Source: Canna indica
Taxonomy: Eukaryota; Streptophyta; Magnoliopsida; Zingiberales; Cannaceae
Direction: 5' to 3'
NCBI GenBank assembly: GCA_034359265.1
Contig: CP136890.1
Coordinates: forward strand, 90,545,501-90,609,500
Length of the DNA stretch: 64,000 nucleotides
Part shown: positions 42,863 to 55,081 of the stretch, one piece after another
Layout of the letters: the number at the start of each line of letters is the position of its first letter
How positions within the stretch are numbered: the stretch's first letter is position 1
Position numbers and translations under genes: made by a program
The notes under the pieces: generated by a model
What the model was told of the DNA's origin: nothing
What the model saw: the letters and a program-made list of their open reading frames with translations, nothing else
The model's database searches: none

Positions 42863-45800
42863 CTAGTCCTTGGAATACACACTTTCATGGTCGGCCTCCT
42901 GATTCTGTGAGTTTGTCAATGAGTCCGAAGCCGAGTTCTCAGTAGTAACAGCACCAGATTCATCTTGGCCATTAAAGAACTGTGCAAGAGACAAGGGGCT
43001 GTAGGTAGAGCTGGCCCTCCGTAGACCTTGTATTGCTCTCATTGCAGCCAATGTGCTTCGATATAAACCAACACTATCTGCTCGAACAGATGAAACGTCA
43101 CGATTACTTGGTTCATGTGCCTCCCCTTGATCAGGTTCAACAACCTCTGCTTCCAATGGAAACAGCGTCTCGAGATTTGCTTCACATTCATGGACCAACT
43201 GAGTCAATGTTTCAGTTGTGAAGAATGGCTGATGAAGAGCTCGTTGAGTGAAAGGCAGACTTAATAAACCTCCTGTTCTCTTGTCATATTTCTTCAGTAT
43301 TTTGACAAGTCCTACAATTTTAGAAGTGAGATCATGATGATGATGATGAGTTATCACAAATGACCTGTATCCATTACAAACCCAGGACTACCTAAGAGAG
43401 AACATGGAATAACCTGCAAAGTTAAGGGAGCTATAGTTCTTCAGTAGCACCATCTCTCCATGGATAGTGACAAAGGCTTTACGAATGTCCAACATCTCCT
43501 CGGATGTAAAAGCTCCATTTGCCCTGATTCTCTCAATTCTTTCCTTAAGTTCCTAGAAGAAAATTATCAGAAGACAAATGAAGACATTATTTACTATTTA
43601 TGCAGTTGCAAGCTTACTCCTAGGTAGGAAGTATCAACAAAAGCAAGTGTGTGAGAGATGTTTAAACTTTTAAAACTTCATATCTTTTGCAAAAAAATAC
43701 TTTAAAGTAGGAAAAGGATTTTTGAGTTCGAATGTATGATCCAATTAATCTCTAATATGAAAGTCACAAGACTCATGACCACTAATAGCATTTACAGTGG
43801 GCACATTAGGACATAAAAGAATACTGAAGTTAAACCTACAAGATAGAACAATAGTGTGCCATAGACAAATGTACTTCATCTTCATGCAAAGTACAGTAGC
43901 CATGTATTGAAAGTTATGCATGCTAATTGATAAAACAAAATATCAGAACATAAAAAGGTTCTACATATGAGTTACATAATTAGACATTTAGATCTGGTTT
44001 ATATATATATACAAAATGCTTTCATGAAAGCAAATGTCAAGATATAACAAAATGGCATGATGTCATCAAGAATTGAATATAGATCCACCCTTGGAAAAGG
44101 TTAAGTTAAGGATAAATAAAATGGATGCTTTGCTCTCCACAATATTAACATAAATTTTCTTCCTGGAGAAAGATAATCATAAGACTAAATATAGAAGGTT
44201 TCATTTTTAGATAAAAAGAAAAAGATATATAATATACTGACAAGTTATAATGGAAAGGTATCTGTAAAATATTCTGATGTGAAAAGATCTAAGAAACTTA
44301 AGTCAAAAAGAGATTATAGTAAAAAATCTTTAGCACATCCTGGGATATACTTTCCAAAACAAGGGCAAAGATATTTAACATTGCAATGTGCTGAAGGAAA
44401 AATAATCAACCACTTAGGTTTAAGAAAGACTAAGTGACCACTTACTCCCTTAAGCTATTAGGGAAGTGCCGAAATTGTACTTTCATATTCTTAAGCTTAA
44501 GTAAAGAAAGGGTCCAAAGGTAAACCACTTTCCTAACAATACGGCATCACTAAAGGACAATGTCATTATTTTTTTAACAAGATAATATATCTAGTAGTAA
44601 TCATTAACAAAGAGTTTCTTTTAAATATACGGTGACCTGGATTAATGAATCTGATATAAGTCACTGTAAGGTGCTGAGTTTAAACATATCAAAAATGATT
44701 CCTCTATATGATATATCCATTTTATGTAGATATGACCTTTAACTAGAAGTTGGAAGGATTAAAGCACAGAGTACTAACTATGGCATAGGTATAAAATGTG
44801 GCCAAAGTTACTAAGAAGATTTTACAGATGTAGACAGCAATGCAGATTTGGAGGCATGTTCTTGCTTGAAAATTCTCTGCTGCATCTTAAAGACTGTGGC
44901 AAGGCGGATTGACTTGAGTGGGATACAGCAATGGAATATTCATGTATATATCAGTGATATAACACTACTACTGATAATCCAAGACAATGATTACTCCACA
45001 GAACATGGAACTAATTGGCGTCATAATCCTCCCTAAACAATTTCACTTGACATTTAGTAAATGGTGAGGCCTCACTATTCCTTAGACTACACAAGATTAA
45101 AACCAACATACTTCAATTGTTTCAGTACTAAGTGAATAATTAAGGAGGAATTTTAAATGTAGGAGAAAGGTTCTAAAAGTAATAGATAAATAGCATTGCA
45201 CAAGGCCTCCTGCAAATAAATTTCTTTATTTTTGTTCTACATCTTATCCTTATCATCAGATTGCATACTGGCAGTCAAAATTCCTATGTAACAGATAAAT
45301 GCCCAGTCCACTTATTTGACTGTAACTAGAATTCCTACATGTGCATTGCAGGAAAAGAACAGAACTTTTTGTTTTAATTTTAGCAGCATGGCAACTGTTA
45401 ATGGATTAAAAAACAGCTAGAACTCCTCTGCACCTGTTGATATAAGCTATATTGCTTTTTGCCACTCTGCAAAGTTACTGCTCAGTCCCTTTAAGATTTA
45501 CCATAGAAAGATGGGTATTCAAAAGAAAGACATCACAAGAACTGAAAAACTAGAGTCAATCAAGTTGTAACACTATCAGACCAAATATCAGCAAACAAGA
45601 AAATAGGCCAAACCAAACCTGAAAGAACTCAGCTTAAAACCATTTAGGATTAGAGTATTAGATGTTGCTTTAAAGTCTTGAAATAACTACTTTTTTAAAG
45701 TCACAGAACATATGTGCATCCTTAAAGCACAAAAGACTGAAACCCTTGTGGTGCTACTTTGACATGTCACTCACCATATAAACAACAAAGCATAATGAAT

Positions 45801-46425
45801 AGTGCAAAATCTCATGTTCAGGTAAACCTACCAATTCTACAAATGGATAAATAACTGCAATAGTTCAACCGCAACTTATTCCTGAGAAACAAATATGTAA
45901 ATGAAATGTGCCTAATAATGTGAAGGAAAAAAATTGCAAGAAATGATCGTTTCTTGCCCCTACTCCTCCTACACAGTTAATAGCATCCAAGATGATTTGA
46001 AGATGTAGATCAACTCCGGTCAACTTTGATTTGTTATCCAAAATACAACTTAATATAAATATAAGAAAGTTACACTCGATTTAGAAGAGAGGGAAAATAT
46101 TGAAAAAGATGAAACATGCAGAGGAAGGAAAGTAGGTCTAAGTTCTAATTCACTGCACCTGCAACCGGATCACGAAATCCTCCTCCTTGTCAACGTAGAA
46201 GTCATTGAACTTCTCGAGCTCCTCGTCCAGGAGGCCGACGAACCAGGCCTCGAGAGCGGCCAAGGGCAGGGCAGCGGCACTGCGAGGTGGCTCGTCCTGG
46301 GCGTCGGGCGGCGGCTGGGGGAGGTGCTTGATGAGCTTCTTGAGGGTCTTATAAGCGAGGAACTTGTCCCTCCACTCCGGCAGCGTCTCCTCAAGGTGGA
46401 TCCGGAAATCCTTTCCAAATTTCAT
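42863..46425 (-). CDS. SPX-domain phosphate-signalling protein (SPX1/2-like)
   Basis: Stand-alone SPX proteins bind inositol pyrophosphates and then hold back PHR-type MYB factors, thereby reporting phosphate status. Exons on the minus strand: 46425-46159, 43552-43414 and 43311-42863, with GT-AG borders and correct phase, encoding 284 aa (plant SPX1/2: about 255-300). The N-terminus [20 protein letters not shown], then [15 protein letters not shown], is the first SPX helix block with its basic ligand pocket. [17 protein letters not shown] and [10 protein letters not shown] form the middle, and [20 protein letters not shown] then [20 protein letters not shown] form the last block. The tail after residue 190 is Ser/Gln-rich and variable, with no EXS, MFS or RING domain. 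The first intron is long (2.6 kb); it is AT-rich and shows no feature that I can name. A His-rich upstream open stretch before exon 3 is intronic. Confidence 0.94.
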
Positions 46426-46491
46426 ACCTTTCTCCCTCCGTCTGGATCTAGCCGGGGAGAATTAACGATGGAGGAGGGATAAATCGAGGGT

Positions 46492-46499
46492 TTTAAATA
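46492..46499 (-). promoter_or_regulatory. probable TATA box of the SPX gene
   Basis: TATTTAAA on the minus strand lies about 70 bp upstream of the SPX start codon, followed by a short purine/pyrimidine leader. Confidence 0.55.
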
Positions 46500-46622
46500 C
46501 GGGAAGGGGAAGAATAACGCCGATGACTTGGAGATGAGGGCGAGGGAGAAAAATTTCGGAGAAGAGGATTGGGATGCCCACCAGTGACCACGTTGACGTC
46601 GCCGTCGGATGAGAAAGAATAG

Positions 46623-46630
46623 GTATATTC
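46623..46630 (-). promoter_or_regulatory. P1BS-type site (PHR1 binding) upstream of SPX
   Basis: GTATATTC (GAATATAC on the other strand) fits GNATATNC, the P1BS site bound by PHR factors. It lies about 125 bp upstream of the probable TATA box and 200 bp from the start codon. SPX genes are known PHR targets. A six-fixed-base site is expected by chance about once in 4 kb, so position is the main support. Confidence 0.55.
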
Positions 46631-46825
46631 TTCGTCTTCCTCCGGCAGGCTGCGTCCTTATCCGCCCACTGTACGCTTGTGTGCGACAAGAAACACCAAT
46701 GTATTATATTTATATTTACATATTATAATATTATCCTTTGAAAATAAATTAAAACTACAAAATTATTGTGCGACATAATGCAAGTAATTGTTCAATATGT
46801 TATTAAATCCTTTGCAAAATAACGA

Positions 46826-47022
46826 ATATGACATTTGATAGAATATAATTTGATTGAATAAAAAATAAAAAATATTAAATATGATTTTTTTTAAATTTGA
46901 TGTACATCAAATATAATATATATTTTTATTTTTTTATTCATATTTTTTTATAATTCATGCCCTAAATAATTAATTCATATATTATTTTATTATTTCTTAT
47001 CCAACAAAGTAACATACCCTAA
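46826..47022. mobile_element. short MITE-like repeat, family B, inverted copy
   Basis: Its complement reads GGGTATGTTACTTTGTTGGATA ... AGGGCATGAATTATAAAAAA ... ATATGAATAAAAAAATAAAA, matching the 22366 copy with gaps. It is non-coding. The rest of 46640-47860 is very AT-rich without other features. Confidence 0.45.
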
Positions 47023-48125
47023 CTTAAAATAGCATAGTAGAATTGCGATTTGATTCTCGCTATTGTCACTTAATGTGTTTCTTCTCTATTTTCTGATTGT
47101 ACTTTACCTCATGGATAATCCGTATTCATTCGTAATCCAATCTATGAATGAATATTTTATCCTTTCAACTAAAATCATTGATAAAATAGTATGACAAAGT
47201 TGAGATATTTGTAATGTAATAATAAGCATTTATCTCACACAATGATCATAATAATTAATGTAATAAATACAAATATAATATTTAATAACATTCAAGTTAT
47301 AAGTATATATTTAATATCTACTATTATATATATTTCATTACATTACAATTAAGATATTGAAGCTTTTATGGGAATGAAAAAATTAAATATTTAATAAATA
47401 ATAAAAAATACATAATTTATTAAATAAAATAAAAACAAAAATTTAAAAAACTGTTGATATATAATAAATAATTTATATAAGAAAATAATTATGTAAATTT
47501 TTCAGAAAATTCTAGTATAAATATGATTATTTCTTAAATTCACGTTGAAAGTTCTCGCTCCGTCGATTTCTTAGAGAATTTCATACTTGATTTCATCAAA
47601 TTATTTTTTCTTTTAAAGAACAACCGAAATTAATTTATAGTCATTATATATAAATTTTATTTTATTTGATATTTTGCATTTTTTTAAAATAGAAAATTAT
47701 AAAAACCAAAGAAATGTAATGAAAAAACTGTAATATTAAATAAAATTAATAAAATTTAATTTTATTCAATAATAGTAGTATAAGTAAAAGATATCAATTT
47801 GATTTCGACTTCCCTCGTTAAAAGAGAGGGTAAAATAGGAATTTAATAAAAGCCCTAGACCATAAAAGCCTTCCCCTCCTCTCACCCGATCTCAGCCTCC
47901 ACTCTCCAACAGTGGGTCGCCTTCCCCCTTATCGACGCACTGTGCGGCCACAGACGCGGCCAGCAACCATACAGTCCACGCCGTCGAAACCCGAACTTCC
48001 TCTCACAGTCCCCTTCCAAATCTCTCCTCCTTACTGAGCCGCTCAGCCCCTATCGCAGTCGCGCGACCAACCTCGATCACCGGTGGTTTGAACTTTATTC
48101 GCCCTCCGGATTCGAGAACGGACAC

Positions 48126-49274
48126 ATGACTGTTCCTCCTATAGCTGCTCGATCGCGGCGGCGGAGCCAGTGGGCAGCTGCACTAGCGCCAGAGAAGGCG
48201 TCAGCCCCGTGGCCTCCGATCCCTAAGGAGATCCAACCGGCGTCCGTTATTAACTTTCAGGTCAGCGCCGAAGCCCTCTCGTATGAGTTTCCCTCGTCTT
48301 GATCTCGTCATTGTTTTTCTACTTATTTTATGTGCTTCGAGATTCTTTGGTGGTTCTCGTTTTCATGTCCGCAGTAAATACTTTTTGAAAATTTTGTCAC
48401 GCCCAATGTCTCCTTGTAGAATCATTCTCGACAATATATACCGTTCATGAGCTTTTGCTTCATTTGAGCTACTAATTAAGCTAACTATTGTTGTGGGGTT
48501 AGTTCTGATGTCTTGAATTGGATTTGAATAACCGATTAAATCAGGACACAAGCAATAGTTCACAATGCGATGGCGAATAGTCACATTGGCCATTATTTTT
48601 TATTAAATTGATTAGTAATACACAAACTTGAGCCAATTTGATGAATATTATCAAGTAGACGGCCTTGTTATTACTGTTCTTCTTGCTAAACCATGATAAC
48701 ATTTATTACTATGCAGATATGCTATAATTAATAAGTTATCCCAAAATAGATGAAATCTAGAGGATAAATCAGAAATATTTCCTAATTTCTGATATTTATT
48801 TTTTATTTGATTTTCCATCTATATTCTGGTCCTGGAATATCTTCCATTTTTGTTGGAGGACTATAGTTAAGTGCATATGTACTCCCTTATTGCATTCAAC
48901 TAGGGGTGTATTGATCTGATGGCTTTGAATCAGCACTGATGGATCAACTCAACTTGGTAGTTCTAATATGAGTCTGCTTCAATATGATTATTGCAAATTT
49001 CTGGACTATCATTCAATAGTATTATCAGATAGAAAGGTATAACTATGAATAAAGAAATTTTCTCACCATACTTTATCTTGTCATTATTTTAACAATTCTT
49101 ATTATCACCACTTAATTCCATTAGAATGCATGGGTGGATAGGGTGGGTGAAACACTATGGAAGAAAAGAAGGGGGGCATATGTTAAAAGAGATGTTCACC
49201 CGATACAATCTTCCTATACTAAAATTTGTATTTTCCTGCTTGCAGTACTACAAGAAAGGTATGCGAGTCTCAAG
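48126..49274 (+). CDS. 5' part of an unrecognised gene (two exons)
   Basis: A pyrimidine-rich leader (47880-48125) precedes ATG 48126. Exon 48126-48260 (45 codons: MTVPPIAARSRRRSQWAAAL ... IQPASVINFQ) ends at a GT donor. A second open block, 49125-49274 (50 codons: NAWVDRVGETLWKKRRGAYV ... LLAVLQERYASLK), has an AG acceptor and a GT donor. Both are multiples of three and join in phase 0, which supports real exons. I do not recognise the family and see no catalytic motif. No third exon is visible before the Copia block at 49.44 kb, so the gene is either interrupted by that block or continues beyond it. Exon-like DNA near 59625 could be a continuation. Confidence 0.4.
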
Positions 49275-51010
49275 GTACAAGACATGTTTATTTGATTTGT
49301 TTAGGTCGAGTACCAGTTCTTTTGACAATACCAATAGACTCAACATTCTCAAATTTATCTAGTCATGGAATTGTTCATTGAGTTTGAAAATTTGTGTCGT
49401 CCTCTCTACTATTGACTTTCTAAGTTCTTCAATTTTATTGTTATGGTGTTTTAACTATTTTTTTTAGCATAATTAGCACAAAATGTTGTTGAGCTCATTA
49501 TATCTATGCGTTTTATTTGTCAAATTGTTGTCAAAAGTTGCAGTTGAAAACATGCTTTGGTATGTTGGTTGAAGTCCATATGCTTCTTTTTGATGTATGA
49601 TTGTTTCACTTCAAATTTTGAAGTGTAAGATAATTATGTGGCCCCAATTAGAAGGTCACAATAAGATAATTATCTTCACATTATAGGATAAATATGGCCT
49701 AACAAATGGAGATAAACATTAATACTGTCAATAGATCTAGGCCGTTGATTTGGTCACTTGATGGACATACAAGATCAATTGGCCGTTGAGGATAAGCATT
49801 GAGTTGGTCCTCTACGTGCCTATATAAGGAGGAGATGCCTCAAGACTTAAACACAACAAAATCGAGATCTCCACCATCACCCAAGGATGCATCTCCTAGA
49901 AAAAGAGAGAAATCGACGATCGGCGAAACAATGTTAAATTCACCTAATCCGGTATGTGTTTATTGTTTTCTATTTTTAGTAAAAGCATGAATTGTGAACA
50001 TCCTAGACTTATTTTTTATGACATGATTTATGAATATTTCTACATTGGTATCAGAACCTAGTTAATTACAATTTATGTTTTTCTATTACGATTCATGTCG
50101 GATTATATGCCTCAATTCATGTTAGAAATGTCGTTCATGATTACTATTTATTTCATGCATGGATTAAGGTTGTTTAGAAACAATTCATGCCTCGTATGTT
50201 ATTATTGAATCACTATGTTCATCCACAATCCACATGTTGCTACTCATGCATATTGTTATATTGTTCAAATTTATGATTACATTTTAGTCAATTTCTCGTC
50301 GTACTGCACGTTTTATGTTCCTCGTATGTTCTTCTCGCTTTCGCTTTTGGTTACAGCCGTCAGCAACCATGCTGCGATCGGCTGGACAACAACTTCAATG
50401 TCGTTTCTGGTGACCGTCGGCCATCTCTAGGCTAGTTAGGCATCCTCCTATTGCCTCCTACCTTCGGGCGACGACTTGAAGATGAATGGGAGGTCTGACG
50501 ATAGGCTGATGAGAGCTGTCATAAATGCTTCTTCCCATTACAAATACCTCTTCTTCTTGCCCACTTTCTTCGTCGCCGACGTATCAAGTTAGCTGGCGGA
50601 GAAGGGCAGACGACAAATAAATGATTAATGACTAAGATTAAAGAAATTCCTTTTTTTCAAAAATGATTATGATTGAATGAAATTGAAATCACGAGATTGA
50701 GACATTGAATGAATTCTTTCACTTGAATTGAACCAATTTTTTAATTCTAGTCTAAGTTGGTTTAAGTTTTAATTTAATTTGATTTATTTTATTTCTTTGA
50801 TTTATTTATTTAATTTAATCGGTTTAAATTGGTTTCATTGATCTAGTACCAATTCAATTTATTTTTTGGTCCAATGCAAATTATGAATGATTTAGTTCAA
50901 TTATCTTTTGCTCATGTCAAATTGATCAATTTTATGGTTAGTTTAATTTGATTAAGTACTTATTTGATTGGTCCATGATATATTTGATCAATTTACGTTA
51001 TAATTATATA

Positions 51011-52250
51011 ACATGAATTTCCCAAAATCGAATTTTGGGAGAGAGAAATTCCTTGATTCGAATTTTGGAAGAGGAAAATTTCTAGATTCGAATTTTGTGG
51101 GTTAAAATTTCCAAATTCGGAACCTAGTGATTTGGATACTTATTTTATCATTGGGCCAAAGTCTCTCAGTTATAGACTTTGGCTAAATTTTTTTAAAAAA
51201 TATAATTTTTAAAAAATAAATTTAAATTTATAAAATATTTTTTATGATAAAAATAAGATATTAGACTCTAAAAAATAAATTTTCAAACACTCTAATGCAT
51301 TAAAGACTTTTGTACAAAGTCTACAAAATTAAATTTAAATTAAAAATTATGAAATATTTTTGATGTAAAATATTTGTTGGATTATAGTATCTCTTTTGTA
51401 TCATTAAAAAAATTATTTCATTAATTAAAAATATTTTTTTTAAAAATTATGAAATTATTATAGACTTTGCACAAAAGTCTTTAATAAATTAAAGATTTTT
51501 GTTTATAATTATTTTATAATTGTTTTATAATTGTAAAAAATAAAATTTAATTCATAAAAATATATATGTGAAATAAAAAATGTGCTAGAGTCTATCAAAT
51601 TTTTTTGTACAAAATATTTTATTATTTTTAATTAAAAATTAGATTTATAGGCTCCAGATAAAAGTCTCCAATGAGTTATAAACTTTTATTTATAATAATT
51701 TTATAATTATAAATTTTTTATTTAATTCATAAAATATATATGCGATATAAAAGATGTGATAGACCCTATAAAAAATATGTTGGACAAAAAATATTTTATT
51801 ATCTTTTAAATTTAAATACTTTGGATAAAAGTTTAATGCGTTAGAGGCTTTTATCTAAAGTCTAAAATAACTTTATAATTCATAAAATTTATTTTAATTA
51901 ATGAAATATTTTTTATAATACAAAAGATGTATTATGGTTCAAAAAAATATTTTTCATTAAAATATTTTATAATTTCTAATTGAAATTTAATTTTATAGAT
52001 TTTATGCAAAAGTCTCTAATGCATTATAGAGTTTGAAAATTAGTTTTTGAGACTCTAAAATCTCATTTTTTTATAAAATTATTTTCATAAATTAAAATTT
52101 TGACCAAGGTCTATAATTGGTTAGAGACTTTGGCCCATTGGTAAAATAGCTATCCAAAACACTAGATTACGTATTTGGGAATTTTGACGGCTAATATCCG
52201 AATATGGGAATTTCTTTCTCCAAAATTCGATTTTGAGAAATTATCTAAGT
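51011..52250. mobile_element. foldback element with inverted ~160-bp ends
   Basis: The outer parts pair as inverted repeats: left CGAATTTTGGGAGAGAGAAA...CCAAATTCGGAACCTAGTGA...TTTATCATTGGGCCAAAGTC, right the diverged complement (GACTTTGGCCCATTGGTAAA...AACACTAGATTACG...AATTTCTTTCTCCAAAATTC). The AT-rich middle contains repeated AAAGTCT...AGACTTT palindromes near 51160, 51300, 51460, 51660, 51835, 52000 and 52110. The element is absent from the matching point of the right Copia arm (about 57530-57541), so it is an insertion. A target duplication is not clear. Confidence 0.8.
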
Positions 52251-52521
52251 CATGTATAATTGTTTTTGATTATCTTTGAAATTTATTTAAATAAATTTAT
52301 TTTGACCCCTAGTATTTGATTGCCACCAACTTGATCAAATATTAGATAATAAATTTTAAATAAAAATTATTAGGATGCTATAGTCAAATAAATGCTTTAT
52401 TATTGTGATAAGTTTAGTTCATTATTTTGCTAGATTTTAATTTTTACCGAAAGGTAGATTATTATTTTGAAAATATTAAACATAAATGATGTAAATTATT
52501 TATTTTTATCATTTGTATATT

Positions 52522-55081
52522 TGTTACGCCCCGCCTAGGTTTATCCCTATATAAGGGACCTCACCTAGGAGAAGCGCAACTAGCAACAGAACAACCAACA
52601 ATTTATGGACTGAATTTAAATTTACAATCAGATTCAAATCGAATATCCAACCAGACAATAATAAAAGTCCAACAGTCCATAAGAGAAAAATAAATTCCAG
52701 AGTCTAGCTAAAAATGCAAAGTTCAACTAGTAAACTAGGAAACTAAATGCCGTGCGGAAGACGTCTCCTCCTCCTCCAAAACTCTAGCTACCCCAGGAGA
52801 TAAAGCCGTCATACCTGAGGATCTGAGGCAAAAACAACAAACATCAGCAGAAGGCTGAGTAGGATTTCAACAAGATGCTATGATGCCATGTGTACAACGG
52901 AAGATATGATTCAACCATCTACTCGATGCACCTAAACCAATCGACTATGTCAACTATGTCAACTATCAACTATATGAGTATGCGTCATAAACTCAATCAA
53001 GAGCGTAGTGGACATTGGGTTTCCCCCGCACTCTCGCACCTCGAGAGTGGCACCTCAAGCCCGCTCCAGCTAGAGATGCGACTATCCAACCTGATAGTCC
53101 GCCGACGTCTAACACCTCGACGCCGATCACACAACCCGTGTGATAATTAGGTGATCACCGGTGTCACTTGCCCTACACCTTGGGCAATATATCAACGTGT
53201 CCAGGGCTATCGCCCAACAGTAGATCAACTATGCATCATGTCAACAACTACACTACTACAACTCAACCAATATAATGCTAGTAGTCATGTCCTCATGTAT
53301 GCATTAAGTAAATAAACAACAGCAGGAGACATGCAACGTCTAAACTAGCATCCTCAACTAATATGCATATAACAACATCATGCTGGCAACATGTATCAAC
53401 AAAATATGCATAAAGAGTTTCAACAACAGTAGATATCAACTTTCAATGGAATAGAACAACAAGATATATTTCGACATAGGGTAACAACCAATCTAGGATG
53501 AGATTCACCTTGACAACAACTACAATAACAGAACAACTCGGGTAGAAACCATGAAAACCGATAAAATAATATTATCCGACCCGACCCGCAAAACGAGGCA
53601 ATAAAAGCATACTGATTTCAACATCTGAAAGCCAAACGACAAAACAGACCTCACTGATGAATTCGGGGCGACGAGTAAGTCCAAATTCATATATAATATG
53701 ATTATTTTGACCCACTATAAAGCCTCAAATTAATTATTTAAGCAACAACAATAATACCTCTTATATATATATATATATATCACTGGTATAGACTTGCGTA
53801 ACAGTGCTACAATTCATACCAGTGATACCACCTTAACAATAATAACCATTTGATACACCCATATAACTCTGACATATAAAATATAACACTGATATAAAGA
53901 ATATATCACTGACATAAACTCTTAATTAAACTTAATCTATTCATCTACTTCCTCATCCGCCTTCCCCCAAACCCGACGCCTCCACCCGACGCCTCTTCAT
54001 CCGCGCCACATCCACCCCGACGCCGACCCTACCAGCCGCCACCCCCGACCCTCTCGGCCGATCGGGTCGCCGGAGGAGCCCGACGCCGGCATCGACGACG
54101 TGCCGTCGCCACCATCCCTTAAACCAGCCGCAGCCACCTCTTGCAGCATCCGACCGGGCGAGATACCCGTCGGGATTCCCAACATCCGACGTCGACTCGC
54201 CGCCATCTCCACCCCGTCACTACTGCCGCCGCCTGAACCGCGTGAGCAGCGAGATGGGAGCCGTGGCATCTCCGACCGGCGTCGGTGACTCGCCGATCAA
54301 CTCCATCGACCGTCGCTGCCCCTAAGAACCGGCGACAACGAGGGCAGAGAGGCGGCAACCCCCTGCTATGGGCGATCGCACCCTTGGCGCGATGTCGCGC
54401 GGGGCGACATTGCGCCTGGCGACCCGCGACTCGCGACGCCGCGCCTGGCGACTCGCGACGCCGTGCCTGGCGATGTCACGCTAACAAGGTCGATCAGGCC
54501 TCTTGATCGGGCTACGAGCAGTCCACAGATAGAAATGAAGCAACGACCACAACAAGGACTCAATCGAAAATTCCAAAAGAACCAGAATACGACTTCGAAG
54601 ATCCGACGACATTAGCCGGCCAAATTTCAAAACCCAATCCTCCTCTCGTTGGTTACTCGGACTGCAAGCAATCCGCCCGACGGGGTAACAACAACAACTC
54701 GACAACAGCGACCGACACGATTCGAAGATCCGACGATCCGACAACGAGAAACACAAAACCAGAGAAATATCGCCGGGAATCAAAGATCGCAACGGAAACC
54801 TTATAATCTCATCCCGAGAACGGAAATTACCCTACACGAAAGAATAACAAAGAAGGGTAAGAATCCTACCGGAATCTCCTCCGAACTCCGATTCACCGGA
54901 GATCTTCTCGCCGTCGACGCCTCAGAATCCTCCGCCAACTGCCGCTGCTGCTACAGGAACCGAGAGAGAAAAGAAAGGATTAGAGAGGGTTTAGGGCTCA
55001 TTTATATAGGATTTGCATTTTGCAAATAACCCCCTCTAAGAAATAGATTTACAAAGAGGTCCAAAATTTTAAGGCATAACA
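52522..55081. mobile_element. solo LTR, family A, copy 2 (2.56 kb)
   Basis: Starts TGTTACGCCCCGCCTAGG and ends AAGGCATAACA, with the duplication ATATT on both sides (52517-52521 and 55082-55086). The right Copia arm (near 57280) keeps the unoccupied site with a single ATATT. Contents: palindrome TCCCTATATAAGGGA near the start, the CACCTCGACGC...ATCACCGGTGTCA block, an (AT)n run at 53763, a GC-rich tract (53960-54500) and TATATAAATGAGCCC on the minus strand near the right end. The many open frames in the GC-rich tract have no recognised domain. Confidence 0.92.

Noticed and set aside
43311..43357. His-rich start ([10 protein letters not shown]) on SPX exon 3
   Set aside because: It lies before the AG acceptor. 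The spliced frame joins NFAG to LVKILKKY as in other SPX proteins.
53997..54792. Overlapping Arg/Gly/Pro-rich frames
   Set aside because: Same GC-rich part of the second solo LTR; chance frames from base composition.
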